A stretch of DNA of 41,886 nt from CAYMST01 sp964393115 (GTDB lineage Bacteria; Bacteroidota; Bacteroidia; Cytophagales; Cyclobacteriaceae), in assembly GCA_964393115.1 (NCBI GenBank), contig CAYMST010000009.1:1-41886 (forward strand). Direction: 5' to 3'. Position numbers and translations under genes: made by a program. The notes below the pieces were generated by a model, which was given only the letters and a program-made list of their open reading frames with translations, made no database searches and was not told the DNA's origin. This document shows positions 9,001-16,022 of the stretch, one piece after another; position 1 is the stretch's first letter, and every line of letters starts with the position of its first letter.

Positions 9001-9619
9001 ATCTTTTGGCATTCGATTTTGAATAATCGCAAAGTAAACCGATATGAGTTGTATTGAAAACGGATGGGTCTAAGGAGGATTCTAAGATTTTTTCAGGGCC
9101 ATTGGAGACCATGAAACCCACTTGCCACGGGCCATCAAATCTTTTTTTGACCCGAATGTGCAAGGGCACAGGATTGATGTCTAAACCCTTGTCTTCTGAG
9201 GAGACTAGAACCTCTGTCTCTCCATTTAGCCGACTGAATAAAGTGATGTTGTCTTGCTGACCTCCGATCCTGAGAAAGTAGGCCTTCGTTGCGTGTTCTA
9301 GGTTGTTTGAATCAGATGCCAAATAAACGGATGCAAAATTCCTGCTTGAGGTGGCCAAGTCCAATTTCAATTCTATTTCCCATTCAATAATATCATCCGA
9401 CGACAATCTTAGTGGGTAGGTCAGACTGGAAATGTTGTCTCCTGAGGTCTCTGTAAATAGCTGTAACTGACTGTTTTTATAAATTCGGAAATCAGATTTG
9501 TTGCCAGCCCACTGACTATTTATAAATGCAAGGGAATCGGAGAAGTTCTCTCGAAGTTGTGCAAACGAGGCAACGGACCAAAATATTGGCCATATGAATA
9601 GCAAACAAGGAAATTTCAT
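6062..9619 (-). CDS. giant secreted lamin-tail-domain protein with T9SS-type C-terminal domain
   Basis: 1185 aa with a Sec signal peptide (residues ~1-20, ending SVASFAQ). An N-terminal beta-sandwich-like region (~25-215) and Ig-like segments precede three lamin-tail domains that start near 400 (LIINEIMADFHP), 655 (LIITELMVEPSP) and 916 (VIINEIMFDPLQ). Each continues with an EYIEL/EYVEI strand and later G-LxLERI and GTPG/PGxxN motifs. Ig-like spacers (EITFNKTIKP, EIEFSQEID) lie between. The last ~95 residues begin RAFSPNNDGWKDY and contain VIWDGTDG...AGLYI, like the gliding-motility-associated type B C-terminal domain used for type IX secretion. Expected at the cell surface or released; probably adhesion or matrix binding, but no catalytic domain is seen. 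GldJ in this window fits a T9SS-bearing host. Confidence 0.88.
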   Translation of the reverse strand: MKFPCLLFIWPIFWSVASFAQLRENFSDSLAFINSQWAGNKSDFRIYKNSQLQLFTETSGDNISSLTYPLRLSSDDIIEWEIELKLDLATSSRNFASVYLASDSNNLEHATKAYFLRIGGQQDNITLFSRLNGETEVLVSSEDKGLDINPVPLHIRVKKRFDGPWQVGFMVSNGPEKILESSLDPSVFNTTHIGLLCDYSKSNAKRFFFDSFHVTKTALPTSIKASSRSKLLLSFGTTEDLSNEYLDPKNYIINQNIGIKAIRLITDRLLELETNQPLTKNENLLEIGPSITGDKTTAIPFKIFEIIKFEVDSSTNFQKIDLHFEGIPGVWDIKKRNQYRLSGGYNEPISARLLNDSTIRLEYPYLLRNQYELTVNLSNDNETEYSKKVTFSINSPTPQNTLIINEIMADFHPPVDLPSEEYVEIWNTSAYTIDATLFRLEGFGSPWDSVIISADEHIIISKSKSDFTEYGKVVEIASGSLTNSGEALVLRDHFENVIDSITYNLGLHTETEKIAGGYSIERSLQSQRCNGNSVWHSSSHPLGGSPGTPNSISQLTEIPPAAVRHSIRSESRLEIEFSQEIDKSTVVNSIKGFTGPPIDEISVNENYMALGFTEPIAFGKEYFLELSNLANCWGARLADTSIIISNGVSPGFNDLIITELMVEPSPTKGQLPEVEYIELYNTTSNHLMVKNLSIIRNNDKKAQVEEFNLPPEEFVLLIPKGSISQFPDSLNLIEVTGWDALPNDQGHISIYHDSILISHINYYSSLHTDDEHSGLSLERIDINNHCDLTPNWRSSQSDVSGTPGYINSIQNTVIQSPFVIQHAIAYNGTDIEITFNKTIKPKPFEPNDITINNLQTTLTIDSLTFKTIGITKSENISESQWLTVSLDAIEDCQGNPLMNSTLNTQVVKSAGFHDVIINEIMFDPLQSGGEYIELLNRSNKYINLKNWTIKRTDLDNTSQPKEVVLTSNNHLIKPMEIIVLVKDSTSFNATCINTHQFHLLESKQLFSLPNDGSIVELLDEAENTIDSVDYKPEDHHINLITTKGVSLERTLSLNKSWNSTTSNRGYKTPGRANSNFIENHSANNMINIENRAFSPNNDGWKDYCLIHINTQHSGSLGTISVLDLDGREITKLVSNKILSQQQTVIWDGTDGVSVLKAGLYILFTEIHQLNGRSIHDKKAILIGKM

Positions 9620-9940
9620 AACGTAACAAGGTGTCTAATGGTAGCAGCTAAGTTATATAGAGTATGGTAATAATTACAAAAACATATTTTGTTCTTAACC
9701 TTTAAAATCAACAAAATCATAAATCGATATTGCTTGATTTGAGGTATGGAAGAAGGGAATCGGTAAGGTTTTTATGAAATGATACCTGTAGACTATGAAA
9801 TGGTGCTAAATTCGGTGCAATAATTTCACTGAATGACAGCCTATTGCGCTTCATGCCTTAAATTTGCGGTCGCAAATGAGATTCTATGCTCGTATCAAAA
9901 GCAAATGAATTTCAGATTAGAGCAATTTTAAATTTTTTCT
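9620..9940. other. intergenic region between divergent lamin-tail gene and asd
   Basis: 321 bp without a supported gene. It should hold the promoters of the minus-strand lamin-tail gene (left part, AT-rich) and of asd (right part, with a TAnnTTTG element and dyad at 9859-9877). I see no tRNA or clear riboswitch. The asd leader would be about 65-70 nt. Confidence 0.6.
9859..9877 (+). promoter_or_regulatory. asd promoter -7 element overlapped by a dyad
   Basis: TAAATTTG at 9859-9866 matches the Bacteroidota -7 consensus TAnnTTTG. It overlaps a perfect inverted repeat ATTTGCG-GT-CGCAAAT at 9862-9877. A protein bound there would block the promoter or start site, so this is a candidate operator for amino-acid-dependent control of asd. 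No good -33 TTTG is visible at the usual distance. Confidence 0.45.
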
Positions 9941-10945
9941 ATGAAAATCGCAGTTGTAGGAGCTACCGGCTTGGTAGGTAGCGAGATGTTGGAAGTCATT
10001 AATGAACGAAATTTTAAATTTGATGAGTTACTTCTTGTGGCTTCAGAGCGCTCAAAGGGTAAAAAGATAAAATTTCAGGATAAAGAATATACCATCATTG
10101 GCCTGCAAGATGCTGTGAATGAGAAGCCGGATGTTGCTATATTCTCTGCTGGAGGAAGCACTTCGTTAGAATGGGCACCAAAGTTTGCTGAGGTAGGAAC
10201 AACAGTTGTAGATAACTCCTCAGCTTGGAGAATGGACCCAACTAAAAAACTGGTCGTACCTGAAATCAATGCTTCAGAGTTGACTCCGGAAGATAAAATT
10301 ATTGCGAATCCAAATTGCTCAACCATTCAAATGGTAGTAGCGCTAAACCCTCTACACAAAGCTTATGGGGTAAAAAGAGTAGTGGTCAGTACCTATCAAT
10401 CTGTAACTGGCTCTGGCGTAAAAGCAGTGAGCCAAATGATGGATGAGCGAGCCAACAAAGGTGAAGTGGAAATGGCGTATCCTCATAAGATAGACATGAA
10501 CGTACTCCCTCACATTGATGTATTCCAAGAGAACGGTTACACAAAGGAGGAAATGAAAATGATCCGTGAAACGAATAAAATCATGGGTGACGACTCTATT
10601 AAGGTAACGGCCACTACTGTTCGTATCCCTACGGTAGGAGGGCATTCAGAATCGGTAAATATCGAATTCGAAAAGGACTTTGATTTAAAGGAAGTTGTTA
10701 AACTTCTTTCTGAGACAGAAGGTATAATCGTAGAAGATGACCCAGCAAATAATGTCTATCCAATGCCGATTAATGCACACAAGAAAGATGAAGTGTTCGT
10801 GGGTAGGATTCGAAGAGACGAGTCTCAACCAAATACACTCAATATGTGGATTGTCGCAGATAACCTTAGAAAGGGAGCAGCTACCAACGCAGTGCAAATT
10901 GCGGAATACCTGGCTAAGCAGAAGTTAGCCGGTGTGCTAAACTAA
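9941..10945 (+). CDS. asd: aspartate-semialdehyde dehydrogenase
   Basis: A 334-aa NADP-dependent enzyme converting aspartyl phosphate to aspartate semialdehyde, the branch point to lysine/diaminopimelate, threonine, methionine and isoleucine. It has the N-terminal Rossmann motif GATGLVGSEMLEVI, the catalytic Cys in NPNCSTIQ (Cys126), the SVTGSGVKAV loop, and the conserved IPTVGGHSESVNIEF with the active-site His. The length is normal for the short asd class of Bacteroidota and Firmicutes. The ATG follows an AT-rich leader with no Shine-Dalgarno, usual for this phylum. It appears to be monocistronic, followed by a strong hairpin. Confidence 0.97.
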   Translation: MKIAVVGATGLVGSEMLEVINERNFKFDELLLVASERSKGKKIKFQDKEYTIIGLQDAVNEKPDVAIFSAGGSTSLEWAPKFAEVGTTVVDNSSAWRMDPTKKLVVPEINASELTPEDKIIANPNCSTIQMVVALNPLHKAYGVKRVVVSTYQSVTGSGVKAVSQMMDERANKGEVEMAYPHKIDMNVLPHIDVFQENGYTKEEMKMIRETNKIMGDDSIKVTATTVRIPTVGGHSESVNIEFEKDFDLKEVVKLLSETEGIIVEDDPANNVYPMPINAHKKDEVFVGRIRRDESQPNTLNMWIVADNLRKGAATNAVQIAEYLAKQKLAGVLN

Positions 10946-10956
10946 ATACACAAAAA

Positions 10957-10990
10957 GTCGTCATACCATTGGAGACTCTGGTATGACGAC
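10957..10990. terminator. hairpin downstream of asd
   Basis: A perfect 12-bp stem (GTCGTCATACCA / TGGTATGACGAC) with a 10-base loop starts 11 bp after the asd stop. Five A's precede it, so the T-run that would make it an intrinsic terminator lies on the minus strand; on the plus strand it is followed by CAACTT. It is likely still an asd 3'-end or terminator. Confidence 0.6.
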
Positions 10991-11008
10991 CAACTTAATA
11001 GATGAATT

Positions 11009-11680
11009 ATGAAGAACACTTTGAGGATATTTATTTTGGCTTTGTTGCTTTCCTGTTCCTCAGAGGACGAACTACCTTCATTACCCGTAAGGCTTACTGA
11101 GTTTGCCCTGGAAGGCAAAGAGTATTACTTCGGTAATGCATCAAATATCATTGAGACTAGATCAAATAGCCTAGACGGTAAATTTGAGGAAATCAGCTAC
11201 AGTCAGAAAATATGGTTTTCAGGGGATACTTTAGTTGATGGCAATTATTATAAATTCGTTTGGCTAGAAGACGGAGACAGTTCTCGAATAGGCCTTATCC
11301 GGGATATTCAGGTTGGAAGAGTATTTTACCGAACTGTCCTAGACTCTTTAGAGGAATTACTATATGATTTTACGTTGACCGTAGGAGACACTATCGGAAG
11401 TGATTATGTAATGCAGAGTGTGGACACCGTATTGAGCGCGAATAGAAGGTACCCTTTACTTCAACTTAGCAACTGCTGTAGAAATCTAGGCTGGATCCCA
11501 AGCATTGGAGATACTAGTTTTTTCTATTCCGAAATGCTTGATGGAAGTTGTGTGCTTGATACTTCTACAACAAACAAGCCTGTCCTTAATCGCCTAATTG
11601 CCGTAAAATTTGATGATGAGGTCATTTTTAAAAGTGGTTCACTGTTTCATCCCTTAGACAGTGTTTTGTTAATTCCTTAA
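11009..11680 (+). CDS. hypothetical lipoprotein
   Basis: A 223-aa lipoprotein of unknown family. The signal peptide MKNTLRIFILALLLSC puts the lipid-modified Cys at residue 16, followed by the acidic SSEDE, typical of Bacteroidota lipoproteins sent to the surface. The mature chain is beta-rich with repeated S/D-x-x-LVDGNYYKFVW-like strands, and three further Cys (NCCRNLGW and GSCVLD) may form disulfides. It lies 18 bp after the asd hairpin on the same strand, but probably has its own promoter. No function can be assigned. Confidence 0.8.
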   Translation: MKNTLRIFILALLLSCSSEDELPSLPVRLTEFALEGKEYYFGNASNIIETRSNSLDGKFEEISYSQKIWFSGDTLVDGNYYKFVWLEDGDSSRIGLIRDIQVGRVFYRTVLDSLEELLYDFTLTVGDTIGSDYVMQSVDTVLSANRRYPLLQLSNCCRNLGWIPSIGDTSFFYSEMLDGSCVLDTSTTNKPVLNRLIAVKFDDEVIFKSGSLFHPLDSVLLIP

Positions 11681-11729
11681 AAACTCAAGTTCTTGGTTTA
11701 AATGCGAGGTTCCATCTTTCCAGTAGAAA

Positions 11730-12908
11730 ATGACGGGTTTACTTAGTGAGGAAATACAAAAATTTATTCTAGATCACGAAAATGACGATCTTCAGAAGCT
11801 ACTTCTCAAACATGCAGGCTCCGATTTGCCGATAAAGGAAATTGTTGAACAGATTTCGGGGCGAAGAAAGGCAAAACTAAAACTTCCAGATTGGTACGAT
11901 ACTGAAGGGATTGTCTTTCCTCCAGCAATATCTATGGAGCAATGCTCATCTCAACTTACTGCTCGATACAAATGTGGACTTATCAAGGGAGATGTGATGA
12001 CTGACTTAACCGGTGGTTTTGGTGTTGATGTTCACTATTTCGCTAAGGTATTTCAAAAGGTAAACTATGTTGACCCTAACAACAAACTACTCAGTATCGT
12101 TGAACACAACACTAAGGTATTTGGACAGGCAAGTACTATAAGCTTTATATGTGCTACGGCAGAAAGTGCGGTTACACAAGAGCTAGTCAAATCTGATTGC
12201 TATTATATTGATCCCTCAAGAAGAGATGGTACCACCAAAAAAAAAGTGTTTCTATTAGAAGATTGCCAGCCTCGACTCTCTGAGATCTTACCAAAATTAC
12301 AATCGGAAAAATCAAAAGTTATGATAAAACTAGCTCCTATGCTTGATATCAAGGGAGCATGTGACGAGATACCAAATGTGTCTGAAGTATATGTAGTAGC
12401 CATTAATAATGAATGCAAAGAGCTCTTATTTTTAATTAATGGTGAGGCGAAAGATCAGCAAACATTGAGGACTATTGATTTGGCGAGCGAGCAGTCGTTT
12501 GATTTTACGTTTGAGGAAGAAACCACCTGTGATGTTAATTATGGTCAACCTCAAACATTTCTTTATGAACCTAATGTCGCAATACTCAAAGCAGGTGCCT
12601 TTAAGTCTGTGGCAAATAGATTCGGTTTGACAAAACTCCATCCAAACACGCACCTTTACACATCTGAGAAACTGGTAAAAGACTTTCCAGGGCGGACCTT
12701 TCGTATCAATGAGTACATTTCGGTTTCTAAGAAGTCAGTTAGAAATAGGTTTGAAAATGACAAGTGTAACCTTGCCATTAGGAACTTTCCTGACAGCGTT
12801 GAAAGCCTCAGAAAAAAACTAAAACTGAAAGATGGAGGTCAAGACTATGTTTTTGCCACCACTCTTCATGACGATAGCAAATGTTTATTGAGTACTCACA
12901 AAATCTAG
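11730..12908 (+). CDS. THUMP-like domain class I SAM-dependent methyltransferase
   Basis: A 392-aa protein. The N-terminal helical region (~1-65) is followed by SISMEQCSSQLTARYK, then a Rossmann methyltransferase core with TDLTGGFGVDVHYFA (SAM motif I, ~residue 91), VDPNNKL (motif II acidic) and the catalytic-type YYIDPSRRDG (motif IV, ~165). The C-terminal third is the THUMP-like region ending in VRNRFENDKCNLAIRNFPDSVE. Relatives are probably RNA methyltransferases; the target base is not known to me. The gene ends convergently with map, overlapping it by four bases at the stop codons. Confidence 0.85.
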   Translation: MTGLLSEEIQKFILDHENDDLQKLLLKHAGSDLPIKEIVEQISGRRKAKLKLPDWYDTEGIVFPPAISMEQCSSQLTARYKCGLIKGDVMTDLTGGFGVDVHYFAKVFQKVNYVDPNNKLLSIVEHNTKVFGQASTISFICATAESAVTQELVKSDCYYIDPSRRDGTTKKKVFLLEDCQPRLSEILPKLQSEKSKVMIKLAPMLDIKGACDEIPNVSEVYVVAINNECKELLFLINGEAKDQQTLRTIDLASEQSFDFTFEEETTCDVNYGQPQTFLYEPNVAILKAGAFKSVANRFGLTKLHPNTHLYTSEKLVKDFPGRTFRINEYISVSKKSVRNRFENDKCNLAIRNFPDSVESLRKKLKLKDGGQDYVFATTLHDDSKCLLSTHKI

Positions 12909-13702
12909 GAAATGACAATTTCTCGTTTCTGTAAAACCTCCTCTAGATAATCAAATGTTGTTAGCGTTTCTGGCTTTCCACCCACAACAGCCACGGTATG
13001 TTCGAAGTGTGCCGAAGGCATTCCATCTTTGGTAACAATGGTCCAGCCGTCTTTTAACTGTTGTACTCGTTTGGTACCGAGATTAATCATTGGCTCTATA
13101 GCGATTACCAACCCGTTCTTAATCAACGGTCCTTTACCACGTTTTCCAAAGTTTGGAACTTCAGGTGATTCATGCATCTTTTTTCCGACCCCATGGCCCA
13201 CGAGCTCACGAACAATACCAAACTTATGACGATCCACGTAGTTTTGAATAGCAAAACTGATATCACCAATTCTATTTCCTGCAACACACTGCGCCACCCC
13301 TTTATAAAGGCTTTCCTTAGTGACCTTAAGCAGTGTCCGGACCTCTTCACTGATTTCACCAATAGGATAGGTATAGGCTTGATCACCGTAAAAACCGTTC
13401 ATCAAAACACCACAGTCTACTGAGATGATATCCCCCTCTTGCAGCTCTTTGTTATTTGGTATGCCGTGTACTACCGCTTCATTGACGGAAATACAAAGCG
13501 TATTTGGAAAGTCATATAAACCCAAAAAGCCTGGAACCGCTCCGTGATCCCGGATAAACTCCTCTGCGACTTTATCTAAGTCCAAAGGTGTTATACCAGG
13601 ACGAATTATTTCTGCTAGCGCAGCATGCGTCTTTGAAACCAAATCACCGCTCAATCGCATTAATTCGATTTCCTCTTTGGTTTTGAAATTGATCTTTTTC
13701 AT
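12905..13702 (-). CDS. map: methionine aminopeptidase, type I
   Basis: A 265-aa cytosolic metalloprotease that removes the initiator Met. All five metal ligands of the pita-bread fold are visible: Asp in ISVDCGV, Asp in FYGDQAYT, His in VGHGVGKKMHESP, Glu in IAIEPMI and Glu in HFEHTVAV. The substrate-contacting His in VVHGIP is also present. The ATG at 13702 and the length are normal. In many Bacteroidota map is in a ribosomal-protein cluster; here it stands alone, downstream of a 486-bp non-coding island on the same strand. That location could mean a second, separately regulated copy, but one window cannot tell. Confidence 0.96.
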   Translation of the reverse strand: MKKINFKTKEEIELMRLSGDLVSKTHAALAEIIRPGITPLDLDKVAEEFIRDHGAVPGFLGLYDFPNTLCISVNEAVVHGIPNNKELQEGDIISVDCGVLMNGFYGDQAYTYPIGEISEEVRTLLKVTKESLYKGVAQCVAGNRIGDISFAIQNYVDRHKFGIVRELVGHGVGKKMHESPEVPNFGKRGKGPLIKNGLVIAIEPMINLGTKRVQQLKDGWTIVTKDGMPSAHFEHTVAVVGGKPETLTTFDYLEEVLQKREIVIS

Positions 13703-14188
13703 GAATGGACCGCAAAGTTATACGGATTCCACGAATATATTTTATCGAATCGTATAAATGGTATTTTTCGAATAGCAAATTGATTCAAAAAACATGAGTG
13801 AAGAAAGCGGGTTACTAAAGACCTGAGTTCGATTAATATTTCATCTCTAAATGATGTTGGGAAAAACATTTTTCATCTCATTTACAGACGGTTGTCCTCA
13901 AGCCGGACAGGCTTGTACCGCATCGGTCCGATTTTTCCGGCGGACCGCCGCCGCGGTGATGAAAAAGTATCGGACCGCCAACGCGGACAAAAAATCTAGC
14001 GGACGCCACGCGGCAAACGTTACTCGAAAAGATTTGAAACTGGCAGACATTCTGCGCCAGGTGGCCCTGTTACCTACTCTTCGAGTAGTCTCAAACAGCA
14101 AATCTTTCAAAACCAGCTCTCCGAAACGCTGGAGGCACATTTTAAAATCGAACTGAGGTTAAAGAGTAATCCTACTACTTTACGCAAA
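13703..14188. other. gene-free island with GC-rich hairpins
   Basis: 486 bp between map and the M56/M23 gene. Bases ~13890-14060 are clearly richer in G+C than the surroundings and contain repeated GCGGAC/CGGACCGCC words. Directly visible hairpins: CAAGCC/GGCTTG with loop GGACA (13899-13915); CGGTCCGAT (13924-13932) with ATCGGACCG (13969-13977), extended inward by TTTT/AAAA; and CTACTC-TTC-GAGTAG (14074-14088). ORFs cross it on both strands (13851-14156 plus, 13898-14140 minus), but they have no recognisable domain and odd composition. It may be a structured RNA, an intergenic repeat element, or a small foreign insert. The left 150 bp hold the map promoter region. Confidence 0.5.
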
Positions 14189-15505
14189 TCATTTTGTTGG
14201 TCTCTTTTCATACGAGTAGAAGGTTGTTGGATCTACGAGCTTACCTTCTTTTCTGATTTCATAATGAAGGTGTGGACCTGTAGACCTACCTGAAGAGCCG
14301 ACATAACCGATTACATCACCTTTAGAAACCATTTGTCCTCGCTCAACCTCGAACGCTGATAACTGAGAATAGGAAGTGGAGTACACATGATCATGTTGAA
14401 TGATTAGTCTTCGGCCGTGGCCTTTACCTGGTTCTTTAAACTCAATAGCGACTACGGTTCCACTAGCAGTAGCCCGGACTGGTGTTCCGGATTTTGCTGC
14501 TAAATCAATGCCATGATGAAACTTCTCTTCCCTCGTAATAGGATCCCTTCGCTTACCAAAACCAGAGGAAAGAAACTTTACATTATCGTCATGTATAGGA
14601 GATATATCTGGAATATATTGGTCTTGAGAACCATTAAACGCGAAAGATTGTAGGAGAACACCAAAGACTACTAAAAACATCAGATACCTATATTTCATTA
14701 ATTTTTTTGATGCTTTTATACTTAGCATATTAATGCGCGTTTTGATAATTGGCTGATGGAAATTACTATATAAGGCATTCCTATAATGAGGCTCACATAC
14801 TGACAGTAGGAGGTTGACATAATCTATACTTGCATGTCGATTAGCCCTTAAAACTCTTTCATCAGCTTGAAACTCATGAACACTTTTTAGAGATCGGCCG
14901 AGAAAGTAAACCACAGGGTTGAACCAAAGGATGAGTTTGCAGATTTCATATATGAATAAATCAATAGAGTGTTTCAGCGCAACATGTGCTTTTTCATGCG
15001 CTATGATCAACTGGAAGTCTTTACCTTCCATCTGATTTCTGGAGACAAATATCCAGCTGAAAAAAGAAAAGGGCGTACGCTTACTATCTATAACGAGTAA
15101 CTCATCTTGTCCGTAATCATACTCGCTAGCTTCAAAACGTTTTCGAATTATGAAAGTGAATTGACTTAAAAACCGAAAAAACATAATTGTCATACCCAGT
15201 AGGTGTATCAATACAAGTACACTTTCAAGTCCCCATTCCTTTTGCCCGGCTACTGGGGTACTATCACTTGATGAGACTAATTCTTCATTTGGGTTGTCAT
15301 CCCAGATATATAACTGGTCCATAGGTATGGCTTTGGGAACTGAGATATCCAAATATGGGATTAGAAAAGATAGCGCTAAAACGATCAAAAGTACCAAGCG
15401 GTTTAGGCCATGAAATGTGGTTGATTTAAAGAAAAACCAAAACAAACCATATGAAATAGCGAGACATATGCTGACCTGTGAAAAATATGTTAACCAGTTA
15501 GTCAT
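14189..15505 (-). CDS. M56 (BlaR1-like) membrane protease fused to an M23 peptidase domain
   Basis: 438 aa. Three N-terminal transmembrane helices (within ~1-125) lead to a cytoplasmic M56 zinc-protease domain with IIAHEKAHVALKHS (HExxH, ~169-173) and HEFQADERVL supplying the third ligand, then a helix (YRYLMFLVVFGVLLQSF). The C-terminal ~125 residues form a periplasmic LytM/M23 domain with HHGIDLAA (~330) and GPHLHYEI (~411), the usual zinc-ligand signatures. The position that is normally the catalytic His of the YxHL phrase reads YSQL (Gln, ~381), so endopeptidase activity is doubtful and it may act as a peptidoglycan sensor. BlaR1 proteins cleave BlaI-type repressors; the repressor gene overlaps its start by 8 bp. 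Confidence 0.9.
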   Translation of the reverse strand: MTNWLTYFSQVSICLAISYGLFWFFFKSTTFHGLNRLVLLIVLALSFLIPYLDISVPKAIPMDQLYIWDDNPNEELVSSSDSTPVAGQKEWGLESVLVLIHLLGMTIMFFRFLSQFTFIIRKRFEASEYDYGQDELLVIDSKRTPFSFFSWIFVSRNQMEGKDFQLIIAHEKAHVALKHSIDLFIYEICKLILWFNPVVYFLGRSLKSVHEFQADERVLRANRHASIDYVNLLLSVCEPHYRNALYSNFHQPIIKTRINMLSIKASKKLMKYRYLMFLVVFGVLLQSFAFNGSQDQYIPDISPIHDDNVKFLSSGFGKRRDPITREEKFHHGIDLAAKSGTPVRATASGTVVAIEFKEPGKGHGRRLIIQHDHVYSTSYSQLSAFEVERGQMVSKGDVIGYVGSSGRSTGPHLHYEIRKEGKLVDPTTFYSYEKRPTK

Positions 15506-15881
15506 CCTTTTTCTTCTTCTCAGATATTTTGGTTTCTATAATTAATTTGATTTGTTCCAATTCAGACAAGTTTATGTCATCATTTTCGGTAAAGTAAGAA
15601 GCCATACCTGCCACCGAGCCATTAAAGAAGTTTTTAATAAGCGTACCCATGTGACGCTTGAAGTATTCTTTTTTGGATACTAAAGGGAAGTATTCGTGCA
15701 CCTTACTGTAAGATTTGTAATCCACAAAACCTTTCTTCACCAGTACGCGAATGACAGTGGAAACAGTTGTCGGAGCGGGTCTAGGCTCGGGAAATTCAGC
15801 TACAACGTCTTTTAGAAGGGCTTTTTCAAGCCTCCAGAGATATTGCATGACTTGTTCTTCTGCTTTTGTTAGTTCTTTCAC
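15498..15881 (-). CDS. BlaI/MecI/CopY-family transcriptional repressor
   Basis: A 127-aa winged-helix repressor. I chose the GTG at 15881 (VKELTKAEEQVMQYLW), which gives the usual family N-terminus; the TTG further upstream would place the promoter inside the gene. The HTH is APTTVSTVIRVLVKKGFVDYKS, and SKVHEYFPLVSKKEYF is the wing. The C-terminal dimerisation and cleavage region has the NDDINLSELEQIKLII helix. The target is probably its own operon: an inverted repeat overlaps its -33 region. Its partner is the M56/M23 protein, whose ATG overlaps this gene's end, suggesting a signal-dependent derepression circuit for cell-wall stress. Confidence 0.92.
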   Translation of the reverse strand: MKELTKAEEQVMQYLWRLEKALLKDVVAEFPEPRPAPTTVSTVIRVLVKKGFVDYKSYSKVHEYFPLVSKKEYFKRHMGTLIKNFFNGSVAGMASYFTENDDINLSELEQIKLIIETKISEKKKKDD

Positions 15882-15885
15882 AAGA

Positions 15886-15930
15886 CAAATATAAACTAAC
15901 AAAATACTTTTCAAACTATAAAAATAGTTT
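15886..15930 (-). promoter_or_regulatory. blaI promoter and candidate BlaI operator
   Basis: On the minus strand, TATATTTG (15893-15886) matches the -7 consensus TAnnTTTG and TTTG (15915-15912) matches -33, with 18 bp between. The -33 element is embedded in an inverted repeat AAACTAT-AAAA-ATAGTTT (plus coordinates 15913-15930, with the spacer at 15920-15923). A further half-site TATAGTTTT occurs near 15943-15951. The start site would fall at about the GTG itself, implying a leaderless or nearly leaderless mRNA. Confidence 0.6.
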
Positions 15931-15966
15931 TTCGTCGTGCTATATAGTTTTTACGAACGAAAGCAC

Positions 15967-16000
15967 AAAAAAAGGCCTTGCTATTGCTAGCAAAGCCTTT
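15967..16000 (-). terminator. intrinsic terminator of the FKBP lipoprotein gene
   Basis: Arms 15971-15982 and 15989-16000 pair over 12 bp with one wobble (G-T on the minus strand) around a 6-base loop. On the minus strand the stem runs into seven T's. It starts 23 bp after the FKBP stop, insulating the blaI promoter. Confidence 0.85.
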
Positions 16001-16022
16001 CTTTAAAGTTAAATTCTTAATT

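Noticed and set aside
13851..14156. 101-aa plus-strand ORF and the 80-aa minus-strand ORF across the GC-rich island
   Set aside because: No domain, no promoter, biased composition from GC-rich repeats, and both strands are equally open; better explained as structured non-coding DNA.
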